This document shows, piece by piece, positions 33,185 to 41,293 of a DNA stretch of 64,000 nucleotides. The notes beneath the pieces are model-generated. The model was not told the DNA's origin. It did not search any database and worked only from the letters and a program-made list of their open reading frames with translations. Source of the stretch: JAVBLG01 sp031553655 (GTDB taxonomy: Bacteria; Desulfobacterota; Desulfovibrionia; Desulfovibrionales; Desulfovibrionaceae); NCBI GenBank assembly GCA_031553655.1, contig JAVBLG010000049.1:1-64000 (forward strand), given 5' to 3'. The position numbers were made by a program, and so were the translations under genes. How positions within the stretch are numbered: the stretch's first letter is position 1; each line of letters starts with the position of its first letter.

Positions 33185-35650
33185 ATGCGTGTTTTTTTAT
33201 CCCACAGCAGCTCTGATAAGAAAAAATACGTTAATTATATCGCAGAAAAATTGAATTCTGACGAAGTCATTATTGATACAAAATCGTTTATACCTTCTAG
33301 AAAAAATGACGCAGAAATGGATCGCCTTATTTCTGACTGCGATATTTTTACGTACTTCATTTCAAAAGAATCTCTCGCATCTGAAAATGTCAAAAAAGAA
33401 CTAGATTTATTTGAAAAGTATAAAAAAACAACAGATAAAGAGTTTATACCTATAATCATAGAAGGTGATATTGCATATGATGATGGGAGAATGCGAGAAT
33501 GGTTTCGGGACTATAATCTTAGAAGGGTGACAAAACCAAGTAAGGCTTTTGCAATCATAGATGAGGCGATAAGAATAAAAACGTGGCGATATTATCATCT
33601 GCTAAAAGAAAGAGAGCAACTATTTGTAGGGAGAAACGATTTTATTAATCGTTTTGAACAACGCTACTATGATAGAAAGATTGGCAAGGCAATTGTGTAT
33701 GTAGCGTCAGGATTTGACAAAATTGGTAGAACAGCTTTTCTAACTCACTGTCTGAAAAAAGTTAATAGATGTAGAGAAGCATATTCATTTCCAAAGTTTC
33801 ATTTATCATCATTGGATGGCATTGAGAGTTTTATTTATAATATCAATGAGAGTGGTGTGTCTCCTTTTGTTGACTTAGAATATCTCGGCAATAAGAGTAT
33901 GGAAGAAAAGATTAAGATAGCGCAACAACAGCTTGAAGGATTTTCCAATAATGATGACATCATTCATATTGTTGATAGCGGGTGCATAATTAGAAGTAAT
34001 GGTAAGGTATCTGAATGGTTTGAATCTATCATAAAGGGTGTAGACAATATAAAAATTGGTGCAAGATTGATTATTTCTTCTCGATATAGTTGTCAGAATG
34101 CTTATGAGCAAAAACTGTGGAGTATCTCTCTGACTGAGTTGACAGAACAAGAGCGCAGCTGGCTTTTTAGTAAATATTTACAAATTTCAAGCATATCGCT
34201 TTCAAACGATGAGTTTGATACATGTCTAAACTGGCTCCAAGGCTATCCTGAGCAAGTATTTTTTTTGGTAAACTCCATAGAAAAAATAGGATATGAAGCA
34301 ACTAGATCTGATTCTAAGAATATTGTTGATTATAGTTTGCAGAGAGCAGGTTCAATACTTTCAAGATATATGGATGATTCAGATAGCATGGCGTTTATTG
34401 CAACAATAGCAGAGACAGGAATAATAAAGGTTGATACTCTTTTGAAAGCTTTTGGTGACAATGAAAAATACCGCATACTCTTTACAGACATGCTCTTACT
34501 GTCTGTCTGTACAAATGAAGGAGTTTCAAAAGAATATGTTAGGCTTAGTGATTCGATTAAAGATTACATAGATAGAAAGAAAATTAAAAAACCTGAAGAA
34601 GTTATAAGCAAGATAAAGAGCATTATTTTAGATGATATGAATAGTGACGCTCATGGCTTACCAGATTCTTCAGATTTATATTTTGCAATGAAGGTAGATA
34701 TTGAGGAAAATGGTACTCTTGACAATAAATACTTATTTCCTTCGCACCTTGCGCGGTGTATGCGTGATTTGTATAATAAGCGTGAAGATGACAAGCAAGT
34801 TATTAAAATTGCAGAATATTTAATAAACAAAGAACGCACCATAGATCGCTATACTCTGAATACTGCAAGATATTATTTATGCCTTGCTTTGGCGAGAAAA
34901 CGTGATCCACGCGTGCTTATAGAAGTATCACTACTAAATAATGCAGAGAGATATTTTATATCAGGATTCTACTATCGGTTGATTGGCGAATGGGCACAAG
35001 CGATAGGCCAACTTGAGAATGCGCTAAAAGAGTATCCCGAGCATAAAAGGGCAAAGCGAGAGTTAATGACAGCGTACATTCGCCTAGATGAATACGATAA
35101 GGCATTTGTCCTAGCCGAAGAATGCTACTGCACTGATAGTAGTAATATATACTTTGCTCATGGGTATTTCAAATGTTTACTGTCAAAGTATGCAAAAGCT
35201 CATGATAAAAAATATAAAGAAAAAATGGAAAAAATTCTTGAAATAAAAATTTCTGATGATTTTAGAGATAAGAGCATGTTGGCAGCGATGCAAGCACTTT
35301 ATACGTACCACATAAACGCAAGTAAAGATGAAGCATACAACATCCTCAATAGGCAGGTCGTGACGCATAAAAATGATATTTATGCTTTAATTGAAAAATT
35401 TAATATAGCAGAAAAAGCATTTGATATTCCCATGATGCAAGTTACAAGTGGTAGTATAAGAGAATTTGCAAAAGATAAAGATTCATTTGAAGATATTATT
35501 GTAATTAATGATGTTTTACTGCTTGCCCATAATGGCGATTTTGATCAAGCAGTGAAGGTAATTTATAATCTTCCTCATATTTATTCCAGTTCTTTCCGTG
35601 AAAAGCAGCTTGAAAAAATTGAGAAAATTCGTGTAAGTAGCGTTCTGTGA
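33185..35650 (+). CDS. TIR-STAND-TPR protein, candidate anti-phage NAD-depleting receptor
   Basis: An 821-residue protein. The N-terminal TIR domain (1-130) begins MRVFLSHSSSDKKKYVNYIA and has the catalytic glutamate at E72 in SENVKKELDLFE. A NACHT/STAND-like NTPase region (about 145-380) starts VGRNDFINRF and has a degenerate P-loop, ASGFDKIGRTAFL, with R instead of the usual K. The C-terminal half is helical with TPR-like units (about 590-780: YRLIGEWAQAIGQLENALKEYPEHKRAK). Bacterial TIR-STAND proteins sense phage products and destroy NAD. The gene is much richer in A and T than its neighbours, a sign of recent transfer. AGGAGATGG precedes ATG 33185. Confidence 0.8.
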   Translation: MRVFLSHSSSDKKKYVNYIAEKLNSDEVIIDTKSFIPSRKNDAEMDRLISDCDIFTYFISKESLASENVKKELDLFEKYKKTTDKEFIPIIIEGDIAYDDGRMREWFRDYNLRRVTKPSKAFAIIDEAIRIKTWRYYHLLKEREQLFVGRNDFINRFEQRYYDRKIGKAIVYVASGFDKIGRTAFLTHCLKKVNRCREAYSFPKFHLSSLDGIESFIYNINESGVSPFVDLEYLGNKSMEEKIKIAQQQLEGFSNNDDIIHIVDSGCIIRSNGKVSEWFESIIKGVDNIKIGARLIISSRYSCQNAYEQKLWSISLTELTEQERSWLFSKYLQISSISLSNDEFDTCLNWLQGYPEQVFFLVNSIEKIGYEATRSDSKNIVDYSLQRAGSILSRYMDDSDSMAFIATIAETGIIKVDTLLKAFGDNEKYRILFTDMLLLSVCTNEGVSKEYVRLSDSIKDYIDRKKIKKPEEVISKIKSIILDDMNSDAHGLPDSSDLYFAMKVDIEENGTLDNKYLFPSHLARCMRDLYNKREDDKQVIKIAEYLINKERTIDRYTLNTARYYLCLALARKRDPRVLIEVSLLNNAERYFISGFYYRLIGEWAQAIGQLENALKEYPEHKRAKRELMTAYIRLDEYDKAFVLAEECYCTDSSNIYFAHGYFKCLLSKYAKAHDKKYKEKMEKILEIKISDDFRDKSMLAAMQALYTYHINASKDEAYNILNRQVVTHKNDIYALIEKFNIAEKAFDIPMMQVTSGSIREFAKDKDSFEDIIVINDVLLLAHNGDFDQAVKVIYNLPHIYSSSFREKQLEKIEKIRVSSVL

Positions 35651-35819
35651 GAGATGAATTCATTTCCCGTATAGCGCACTCGAATATACGAGAGTAATTT
35701 CCCAAACTGGTGTGAGATGATCATGTATACCAAAGCACAATTTGACCATGTTCTCAAAAACATAGCCACCACCTCATTATGAATATATTCGGTACACACT
35801 TATAAAGTATCGTATACGC

Positions 35820-35846
35820 GAAAAAAGCCCCTCGCGCGGAGGGGCT
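35820..35846 (-). terminator. Rho-independent terminator closing the minus-strand block
   Basis: AGCCCCTC (35826-35833), 5-nt loop, GAGGGGCT (35839-35846); on the minus strand the stem is followed by six or more T. It sits 29 bp past the stop of the HD hydrolase gene and marks one end of the mobile block. Confidence 0.85.
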
Positions 35847-35874
35847 ACCAGGTATATTCGGATGCAGATTCGCT

Positions 35875-36564
35875 CTAAGCGGCTTTCCCATCCCACTTCA
35901 GCACCGGCACTCTGAATCCCGGAACGATCCCGGTATTCATTGCCTCCATTGTCGGACTCATGCCGAACATCTTCCTCAACTCACGGTAAGCGGCTGAGGC
36001 CGGGCCGGAGAAGAAAATTTCCCCGGACTCGAAGCGGATATCCCTGGTTCCGTAAACATACTGAAAGTATGCGGCCAGGAATTCTTCCTTCACCGATTCC
36101 CAATGCATAGGGTCAACCCTCATATTTCGCACTGATTCCGGAATATCTTCCACTAGGTCGCGCCAGAACATCAAATGATATTTCTCCATGGCGTAAACCG
36201 CATTGTCGGCCTCTTTCACCTCGGCGGGTTCCGGCCAAGGCAGGCCGAACTTTTCACAGATTACTCGCTGGACCTTGTCTTCCAAAGTCTTGTCGTCAGG
36301 GCAAAGGATTTTGGCCGGCCGGATTTTATCGCCGGTGTAGGCTTCGGCCGCGTCATGCAACAAGCCCCACAGCTTGAGTTCATCCGGCAGTATGGAGGCC
36401 ACCAGAATGGAGTGCTGCGCCACCGAGTAGGGAAAGGGGCAGGCTCCGTTGTAACGGTTTATCTGGCTCATATGGTGGGCGATGTCCACTATGTCGATTT
36501 GTTCCGGTTGGGGATTGGCCAAGTCTATATTGTGGCCCATGAAAGTCCTTGCGATACTGTTCAT
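35875..36564 (-). CDS. HD-domain phosphohydrolase of the phage/plasmid type
   Basis: A 229-residue HD-superfamily protein: FPYSVAQHSILVASILP (first His), LWGLLHDAAEAYTGDKIRPAK (HD pair) and KEADNAVYAMEKYHLMFW (final Asp). It resembles the YfbR-like HD hydrolases often carried by phages and plasmids, which act on nucleotides. The start overlaps the stop of the VWA gene, so translation is coupled. Last gene before the block's terminator. Confidence 0.8.
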   Translation of the reverse strand: MNSIARTFMGHNIDLANPQPEQIDIVDIAHHMSQINRYNGACPFPYSVAQHSILVASILPDELKLWGLLHDAAEAYTGDKIRPAKILCPDDKTLEDKVQRVICEKFGLPWPEPAEVKEADNAVYAMEKYHLMFWRDLVEDIPESVRNMRVDPMHWESVKEEFLAAYFQYVYGTRDIRFESGEIFFSGPASAAYRELRKMFGMSPTMEAMNTGIVPGFRVPVLKWDGKAA

Positions 36565-36566
36565 TT

Positions 36567-38396
36567 TCAATTCCTTTGTTGGCGGCGTCCGGTAAGCGCA
36601 TCCTGAAGGATGGCGAACATGGCCGGGGCCAGCTCTTCTATTGTTTTTACCATTGGGCTGCCGGGAAGTAGGTGAAGTAGTTTTGAGGCATGCTCGCCTA
36701 TGCCGATGCCGTGAATCTCAAGGCCGAGCCTTTGGCCGGTTTGAATGGCGGCCAGGGTATTCTGATATGAATCCGGCTCGCCGTCTGTCAGCATCAGGAT
36801 GATCTTGCGGTTTTCCGGCAGATGAACCATCTGCTGCATAACCCACCACAAGGCTTCGCCCATGGGCGTACTGCCGCAGGAGTGAGCCATGAAATTGTGA
36901 TGCAATTTCTGGCCGGGCGTAAGGATGGGCGTTACGGAATTATCGGTATGGTAGACATTGCCGGGAAACAGCGTCACAGCCAGGCTGACATCCCTGATGG
37001 GGGCCAGAGCCGCGGCAACCGCGTAGCATGCTGACGAGGCCAAAGTCATTATGGATGACATGGACGTTGAGCAGTCCAACAAAATGTGTACTGCCGTATC
37101 TATGCCCTGTTTCTGCGTTTCTCGAACAAAAACCCTCGGATTATTAACAGCCAGGCGTTGCAGGCGGGAACCGTCGAGTTTGCCCCTGCGGCTGTTACAG
37201 CGGCGCTGCATAGTCAAGGTTTGCAGCAGGCCATGGAGGCGTGAAGCCAGAGCCCTGGTGGTTCCTCTTGTCGAATCCAGCAAATCTTGTGGAAGTGGCG
37301 GTATATTCTGCCTGGTGGGCACGGCAACGATCAGTTCTTGTTCGCGCGGGCAATTCCGGCTGGCCGACTCCAGGGTGGTGCTCAGTTTGTCGCCCAAGTC
37401 TTTCGGCAGTTCGTTGATATCCGCATTGAGCAATTTTTCGAGCGCCTGGCATATTTCTTCGCTCAGAGCGGAGTTTGTGGAGGATTCATCCTCTTGATCA
37501 GGCACCTCCTTATCCGAGTCCGAGGCGGTTACCTCCGAGGGCGAGTATGATGAGGCGTCACCGTTCTGTTTATCGGATTGCTCCGCGCTGGTTTCTTCAT
37601 TTTCAGGTTCAGAATCTGAAAAATCCTGGTTTGCCTGTGAGCCGGAAGGCGACGGCTGTTGCTGGCCACTTGAATTCGCATCTTGATTTTGCGGCTCCTG
37701 TTTCCGCTCCTCACTGTCGCAGTCATCATCTTCGTCCTTCCCGGATTCATGTTTGGAATTCCGGGCCAGGTATTGCCGTAAAAAGCGCTCCACTTTCTCG
37801 GCCCATGTGATGCAATCCTGGGGAGAGGCGCAATTTGCGCGCGCAAAAGCCAAATGCGGTTCCAATTGCGGAGACAAGCCGTGAAAGAACATCTCCACAG
37901 CCGCATGGCACTCGTCGCGCCTGGCGGCAATGGCAGGGTATTCCCAGGCCCGCACCGATAGAAGGAACCAATTCAATATGTTGTTCGCGGGATTTTTCGT
38001 ATCCACCTGATCAGCATCATCAAGGAAAATATGATGAACCAAATCTTCCATATTCTTGCGGCAGCCGGGGAAAATCTCGGCAAGCCGCTTTTCAATGCGC
38101 CAGTCTTCCAAAATATTGAAAAGAGTACGGCATAGCGGGCTCATATTCGTCGCGCGCATGGCGGCAAAGTCCGTCTCTCGAATATGCCCGGCCTCGTGGT
38201 CAATATAACCGCGAGCAAGCATTAATAATTTGCTGTTACAATCCAGTGGCAGCGTCGGCAGATAAATGGTTTTTCCATCCGTGGAAGCAGTAGCTCCGCC
38301 TATTTTCACGTCAACATTATACTGGCGGCCCAGAATGCCGGCCACCAGGGGCAGTGAACGCATCAGCACCTTGGGATCGAATTGGGGATTATTCAT
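36567..38396 (-). CDS. VWA-domain protein, CobT-like
   Basis: A 609-residue protein. The N-terminal part (1-200) resembles the CobT/VWA-associated region (GRQYNVDVKIGG, DHEAGHIRETDFAAM with an HEXXH-like HEAGH, LFNILEDWRIEKRLAEIFPG). A long acidic Ser/Gln/Glu/Asp-rich linker follows (about 220-310). The C-terminal VWA domain carries a MIDAS motif DCSTSMS near residue 435 and later MLTDGEPDSY. The family pairs with MoxR/CobS-type AAA+ ATPases; one lies 1.8 kb upstream on the same strand. In mobile elements such pairs are not involved in cobalamin. The HEAGH metal site is a notable extra. Function unknown. Confidence 0.75.
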   Translation of the reverse strand: MNNPQFDPKVLMRSLPLVAGILGRQYNVDVKIGGATASTDGKTIYLPTLPLDCNSKLLMLARGYIDHEAGHIRETDFAAMRATNMSPLCRTLFNILEDWRIEKRLAEIFPGCRKNMEDLVHHIFLDDADQVDTKNPANNILNWFLLSVRAWEYPAIAARRDECHAAVEMFFHGLSPQLEPHLAFARANCASPQDCITWAEKVERFLRQYLARNSKHESGKDEDDDCDSEERKQEPQNQDANSSGQQQPSPSGSQANQDFSDSEPENEETSAEQSDKQNGDASSYSPSEVTASDSDKEVPDQEDESSTNSALSEEICQALEKLLNADINELPKDLGDKLSTTLESASRNCPREQELIVAVPTRQNIPPLPQDLLDSTRGTTRALASRLHGLLQTLTMQRRCNSRRGKLDGSRLQRLAVNNPRVFVRETQKQGIDTAVHILLDCSTSMSSIMTLASSACYAVAAALAPIRDVSLAVTLFPGNVYHTDNSVTPILTPGQKLHHNFMAHSCGSTPMGEALWWVMQQMVHLPENRKIILMLTDGEPDSYQNTLAAIQTGQRLGLEIHGIGIGEHASKLLHLLPGSPMVKTIEELAPAMFAILQDALTGRRQQRN

Positions 38397-38616
38397 ATTT
38401 ATATACTCCGTCAGAGTGTGCTGTCATGAGGAAGATTTTTGTTATCTGCCAAGGAAGAAAGCTTTTTTTATGGAAGGAGTGTACTCTTATGGTCCTCGAC
38501 TGGAATAAAAAAGTTTTCTGACGCAGGCTGGGACAAAAATAGCCTCATGACAGTATGCTCAAGCATACCCCCCGACAGGGGTATGAAAAAATATACCCCG
38601 TGTCGGCGGGAAGCAT
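38397..38616. other. Intergenic region with several inverted repeats
   Basis: This gap holds an imperfect 13-bp stem (CCGACA-GGGGTAT at 38572-38584 with ATACCCC-G-TGTCGG at 38593-38606, 8-nt loop) just past the DUF3150-like stop. It also holds a 7-bp palindrome GTATGCT-CA-AGCATAC and an 11-bp distant repeat (CTGTCATGAGG near 38421 and CCTCATGACAG near 38543). The large stem may terminate the DUF3150 transcript, although its T run is only in the loop. The leader of the VWA gene shows a small ACTC-TGAC-GGAGT hairpin over its Shine-Dalgarno. Confidence 0.55.
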
Positions 38617-39696
38617 TTACCAGAGCCCCATGCTGTCCACCTTTAGCGCGGCGGCCAGAGGCGGCACCACAATGGGCGGCGCGGAAGGCGTTTCGCCTGT
38701 AGTTTCGGCATCAATGACCGCAGTAAAAACGGACAAATCCGGGGCTGTGCCCTCGGGCTCTTCTGATGTCGTTTCCGGTTCACCCTGCTGTTCCGTGCTG
38801 ACAAAACCGGCCAGAATGTTTCTGGGATCGTGTCCGGCAATGACCATTTTGGCATGATCCGCCAGGGCCTCCGGGTCGCGCAGCAGCGAAACCAGGCCTT
38901 GCAGCATTATGAGATTGGCTCCCTGAATGTAGCCGCGCTTGGGTATTTCAGCCAGGGCGGTGTGGATCAAATCGGCAATGGGAGCCACATGCGGCTCAAC
39001 AAAGGAGAGGCTGATCAGCTTGTGATGTATGGCGCGCAGAGGCGAGAGGGCCTTGTGGCTGATTTCCGACTTGCCGGCATAGCATTTTTGCCAGGCTTCG
39101 GTGGCCGCTTTGGCTGTTTCCGCAAAGAGCGTGCGGCCGAGGCTTTCAATTTCATGGCGCAGACCGTGGGTGATATCATTTTCCGCAGTGACGGAGTTCA
39201 CAGGCTCAGGCATGGCCACCTTGTAAAGCTGCCAGCGAAAGCCCATGCGGCTACGCACATAATCGGCGCTGACGCTCGAATCGGCTATCACCCCGGCCCA
39301 GTCGGGATGCTTGTCCATCCATTCCTGCACAGCCAGATCATAGTTGTCCAGAAACTCTGTCTTGGCCCGCTCGAACTCGATTTTTATTTCCTCAAGCTCG
39401 CGCACTATTTCATCAGCCAGAGCTTCGGCAATGGCCCAGCCACCCAAAAAGCGCACACCGTTCCTGTCCAGCATGGTTACGGCGCGGGTTTTGAGCGTGC
39501 CGAACACCTTTAAGGCGTCAGGGCTGCATACTTTCATGGAACCGAGCGAAGCCAGTTCGTCCGGGGGCAGCACCGCGCCGCCAAAGGCTTCGGGCTGAAG
39601 CTTGCGGCGAGCCGACCACACATTTATTTCAAGGTTTATGGCCAGAAGATTGTGAATAATGCCAAGGTCGCTGGCATTTATGGATGTGGCGTTCAT
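38617..39696 (-). CDS. DUF3150-like protein of mobile elements
   Basis: A 359-residue protein with features I associate with DUF3150: an N-terminal segment NINVWSARRKL-like (EINVWSARRKLQPEAF), ALKVFGTLKTRAVTMLDRNGVRFLGGWAI, a long coiled region (EIVRELEEIKIEFERAKTEFLDNYD) and a RWQLYKVAMPEP motif. Such genes sit beside CobS/CobT-like genes in phages and integrative elements, as here. Function is unknown. ATG 39696 is chosen because the upstream frame runs into a structured leader. Confidence 0.65.
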   Translation of the reverse strand: MNATSINASDLGIIHNLLAINLEINVWSARRKLQPEAFGGAVLPPDELASLGSMKVCSPDALKVFGTLKTRAVTMLDRNGVRFLGGWAIAEALADEIVRELEEIKIEFERAKTEFLDNYDLAVQEWMDKHPDWAGVIADSSVSADYVRSRMGFRWQLYKVAMPEPVNSVTAENDITHGLRHEIESLGRTLFAETAKAATEAWQKCYAGKSEISHKALSPLRAIHHKLISLSFVEPHVAPIADLIHTALAEIPKRGYIQGANLIMLQGLVSLLRDPEALADHAKMVIAGHDPRNILAGFVSTEQQGEPETTSEEPEGTAPDLSVFTAVIDAETTGETPSAPPIVVPPLAAALKVDSMGLW

Positions 39697-39757
39697 ATTC
39701 TCTCCCTTGTGAAGCGGAGAGAAGCCCGCGCGGGTTATTCTCCCCGCTTGGGTTTGT
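39697..39757 (-). promoter_or_regulatory. Alternative-pairing leader 1 (DUF3150 gene)
   Basis: On the minus strand GCGGGGAGAA pairs with TTCTCTCCGC (10 bp, one GU) around an inner CCCGC/GCGGG hairpin. The second segment, TTCTCTCC, pairs perfectly (8 bp) with GGAGAGAA of the ribosome binding site. The two pairings exclude each other. Confidence 0.65.
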
Positions 39758-39781
39758 ATTTTCAAAGTTCAGATGCGAAAT

Positions 39782-40018
39782 TCAGCAGACCTGGGGTAGA
39801 TAGCTTTTGGCCCAGATCATCTGATATCCCTTGTTGATTTTGCCTTCGGCTCGCACCATGAGATCCCATATGGTATCATGGTTAGTACATATGGAAGGCG
39901 GGTACTCTCGCTGTTGCCCTTGAGAGCTTCGCGGGCCCCAGCGAACAACTACCTTGTCGGGATATGCCGTGCATTCCCAGAATTTGCCTCCTGCCTGCGT
40001 ATCCTGAGTAAGATACAC
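39782..40018 (-). CDS. WGR-domain protein, probably the C-terminal part of the AAA+ ATPase
   Basis: The 78-residue readable part has a WGR domain (GGKFWECTAYPDKVVVRWGPRSSQGQQ, then KINKGYQMIWAKSY), a module found with DNA-repair and poly-ADP-ribosylation proteins. The only standard start is GTG at 40018, with no usable ribosome binding site. The frame, however, stays open upstream to about 40177 and encodes a protein-like stretch (ARDWSFIRKTLKDVYDAHRN). It would join the AAA+ gene if the ribosome slipped -1 at a run of five G (40176-40180). Either programmed frameshifting, a true one-base deletion, or an assembly error. Confidence 0.6.
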   Translation of the reverse strand: MYLTQDTQAGGKFWECTAYPDKVVVRWGPRSSQGQQREYPPSICTNHDTIWDLMVRAEGKINKGYQMIWAKSYLPQVC

Positions 40019-40167
40019 CTTGGGCTGGCCATTCTGAAAATAAGCTGACTTTAATTGCGGATTGTTTCGGTGCGCGTCGTAAACGTCTTTCAGCGTTTTG
40101 CGGATGAAAGACCAGTCGCGCGCCCGGGAGGCAGGAGAGGAAGCATCCTGTTCGGCAGCTTCGCTCC

Positions 40168-41151
40168 CTAATTCTCCCCCAGGCCGGCCGGGAATATCCG
40201 CTGCGCCAGCTCGTGCAGGGCGGCCCGCGTTTCACGCGAGGCCCGGAAGGCCAGAGCGCGATCCAGGGCGTGGATGATGGGCTTTATGCCTTGTCTGGCC
40301 AGGGGCTGATAGCGGACAGTGAGATCCGCCCAACGAATCAAGGTGCGCGTGGAAAAGGTCAGTTCCATGCCCTGGCCCTGCCCTTCGTTCATAAAACGCT
40401 TTCTGACCTCATTGGCCATGAAGATCATGCTGTCGCGTACTTTTTCGGGCAGAACAGGGACTATTTTGGCGAGCAGATTGCTTTCGGCTTCAGCGCTTGG
40501 GTAATCCACCTGGCAGAAGACAAATCTGTCCAAAAAGGCCATGTTCTGCATCATAACACCTTGGTATAAGCCTGTTTCATCCGACGCTCCATTGGAGTTG
40601 GCGGTACAGGCGAAGCGAAAAAGGGGATGAGGTTCGATCAGTTCCCCCTCGTTTTCCGGTATACAGAGCGGCGAGCCGTCAAGCACGCTGTTCAGACCGC
40701 AAAGCGTGGAAGGGTCTGTAATGTCTATCTCGTTGAGCAAAGCTAAGCCGCCGTATTTCATTGCTAAAGCCAACGGGCCGTACTGCATCTCCATATTGCC
40801 GTTGCGCACGGTAAGATGGCCGACGAGATCGACAAGCTCAAGCCTGCCGTGCCCGGTAACCTCGAATACGGGATACTGTAATCGCGCTGCCACCTGCTTG
40901 ATCAGGCTGGTTTTGCCGCTGCCGGTGGGGCCGCACATATAAAGAGGCTCGGGCGGACCCATGAACCACACGGCCACGTCGCGCATGCTGTCATGAAAAA
41001 GGTAGTTTGGGTCTATTTTGGGCGTAAAAGCGTTGGGGGCGGCAAAGCCCCTGACTATTTTGCCCGAAGGCGAACCGCTGAATACCAGCCCGGCGTCAAG
41101 GTCGGCCGGAACCAGATTTTGCAATTCCTGATTTATATTTGTGATTGCCAT
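40168..41151 (-). CDS. MoxR/CobS-like AAA+ ATPase
   Basis: A 327-residue AAA+ protein of the CobS/MoxR class: Walker A CGPTGSGKTS (about 73-82), Walker B LALLNEID, sensor 1 FACTANSNG and LDRFVFCQVDYPS. MoxR-type ATPases act with VWA proteins to remodel protein complexes, and a CobT-like VWA gene lies downstream. No chelatase large subunit is present, so cobalamin synthesis is unlikely. ATG 41151 is preferred over GTG 41160 because AAGGAG lies at the right distance. The product may continue by frameshift into the WGR domain. Confidence 0.82.
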   Translation of the reverse strand: MAITNINQELQNLVPADLDAGLVFSGSPSGKIVRGFAAPNAFTPKIDPNYLFHDSMRDVAVWFMGPPEPLYMCGPTGSGKTSLIKQVAARLQYPVFEVTGHGRLELVDLVGHLTVRNGNMEMQYGPLALAMKYGGLALLNEIDITDPSTLCGLNSVLDGSPLCIPENEGELIEPHPLFRFACTANSNGASDETGLYQGVMMQNMAFLDRFVFCQVDYPSAEAESNLLAKIVPVLPEKVRDSMIFMANEVRKRFMNEGQGQGMELTFSTRTLIRWADLTVRYQPLARQGIKPIIHALDRALAFRASRETRAALHELAQRIFPAGLGEN

Positions 41152-41229
41152 GAGATGCACTCCTTATGCTTAAAGTTGGCAAAGGGCGCACCTTCCCCAT
41201 AAGGGCGATGCGCCCCGGTGGGGTTTGTT
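41152..41229 (-). promoter_or_regulatory. Alternative-pairing leader 2 (AAA+ gene)
   Basis: GGGCGCATC pairs with GGTGCGCCC (9 bp, one GU) around CCC-TTAT-GGG. The second segment can also pair with GTGCATC just after the AAGGAG (7 bp, two GU), with a longer loop. A TATAAT-like box lies just upstream of the first segment. Confidence 0.55.
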
Positions 41230-41293
41230 TGACGATATATTATATGATGGCGGATCCCCATATTAGGCGATCCTGTTTTTATGGCCCGCGCCG

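Noticed and set aside
31782..35650. Gabija-type defence pair
   Set aside because: Gabija needs an OLD-family ATPase/nuclease next to the helicase; here the partner is a TIR-STAND protein and the helicase appears truncated.
36567..41151. Cobalt chelatase (cobalamin synthesis)
   Set aside because: Only CobS/CobT-like proteins are present; the large subunit and other cobalamin genes are missing and the context is a mobile element.
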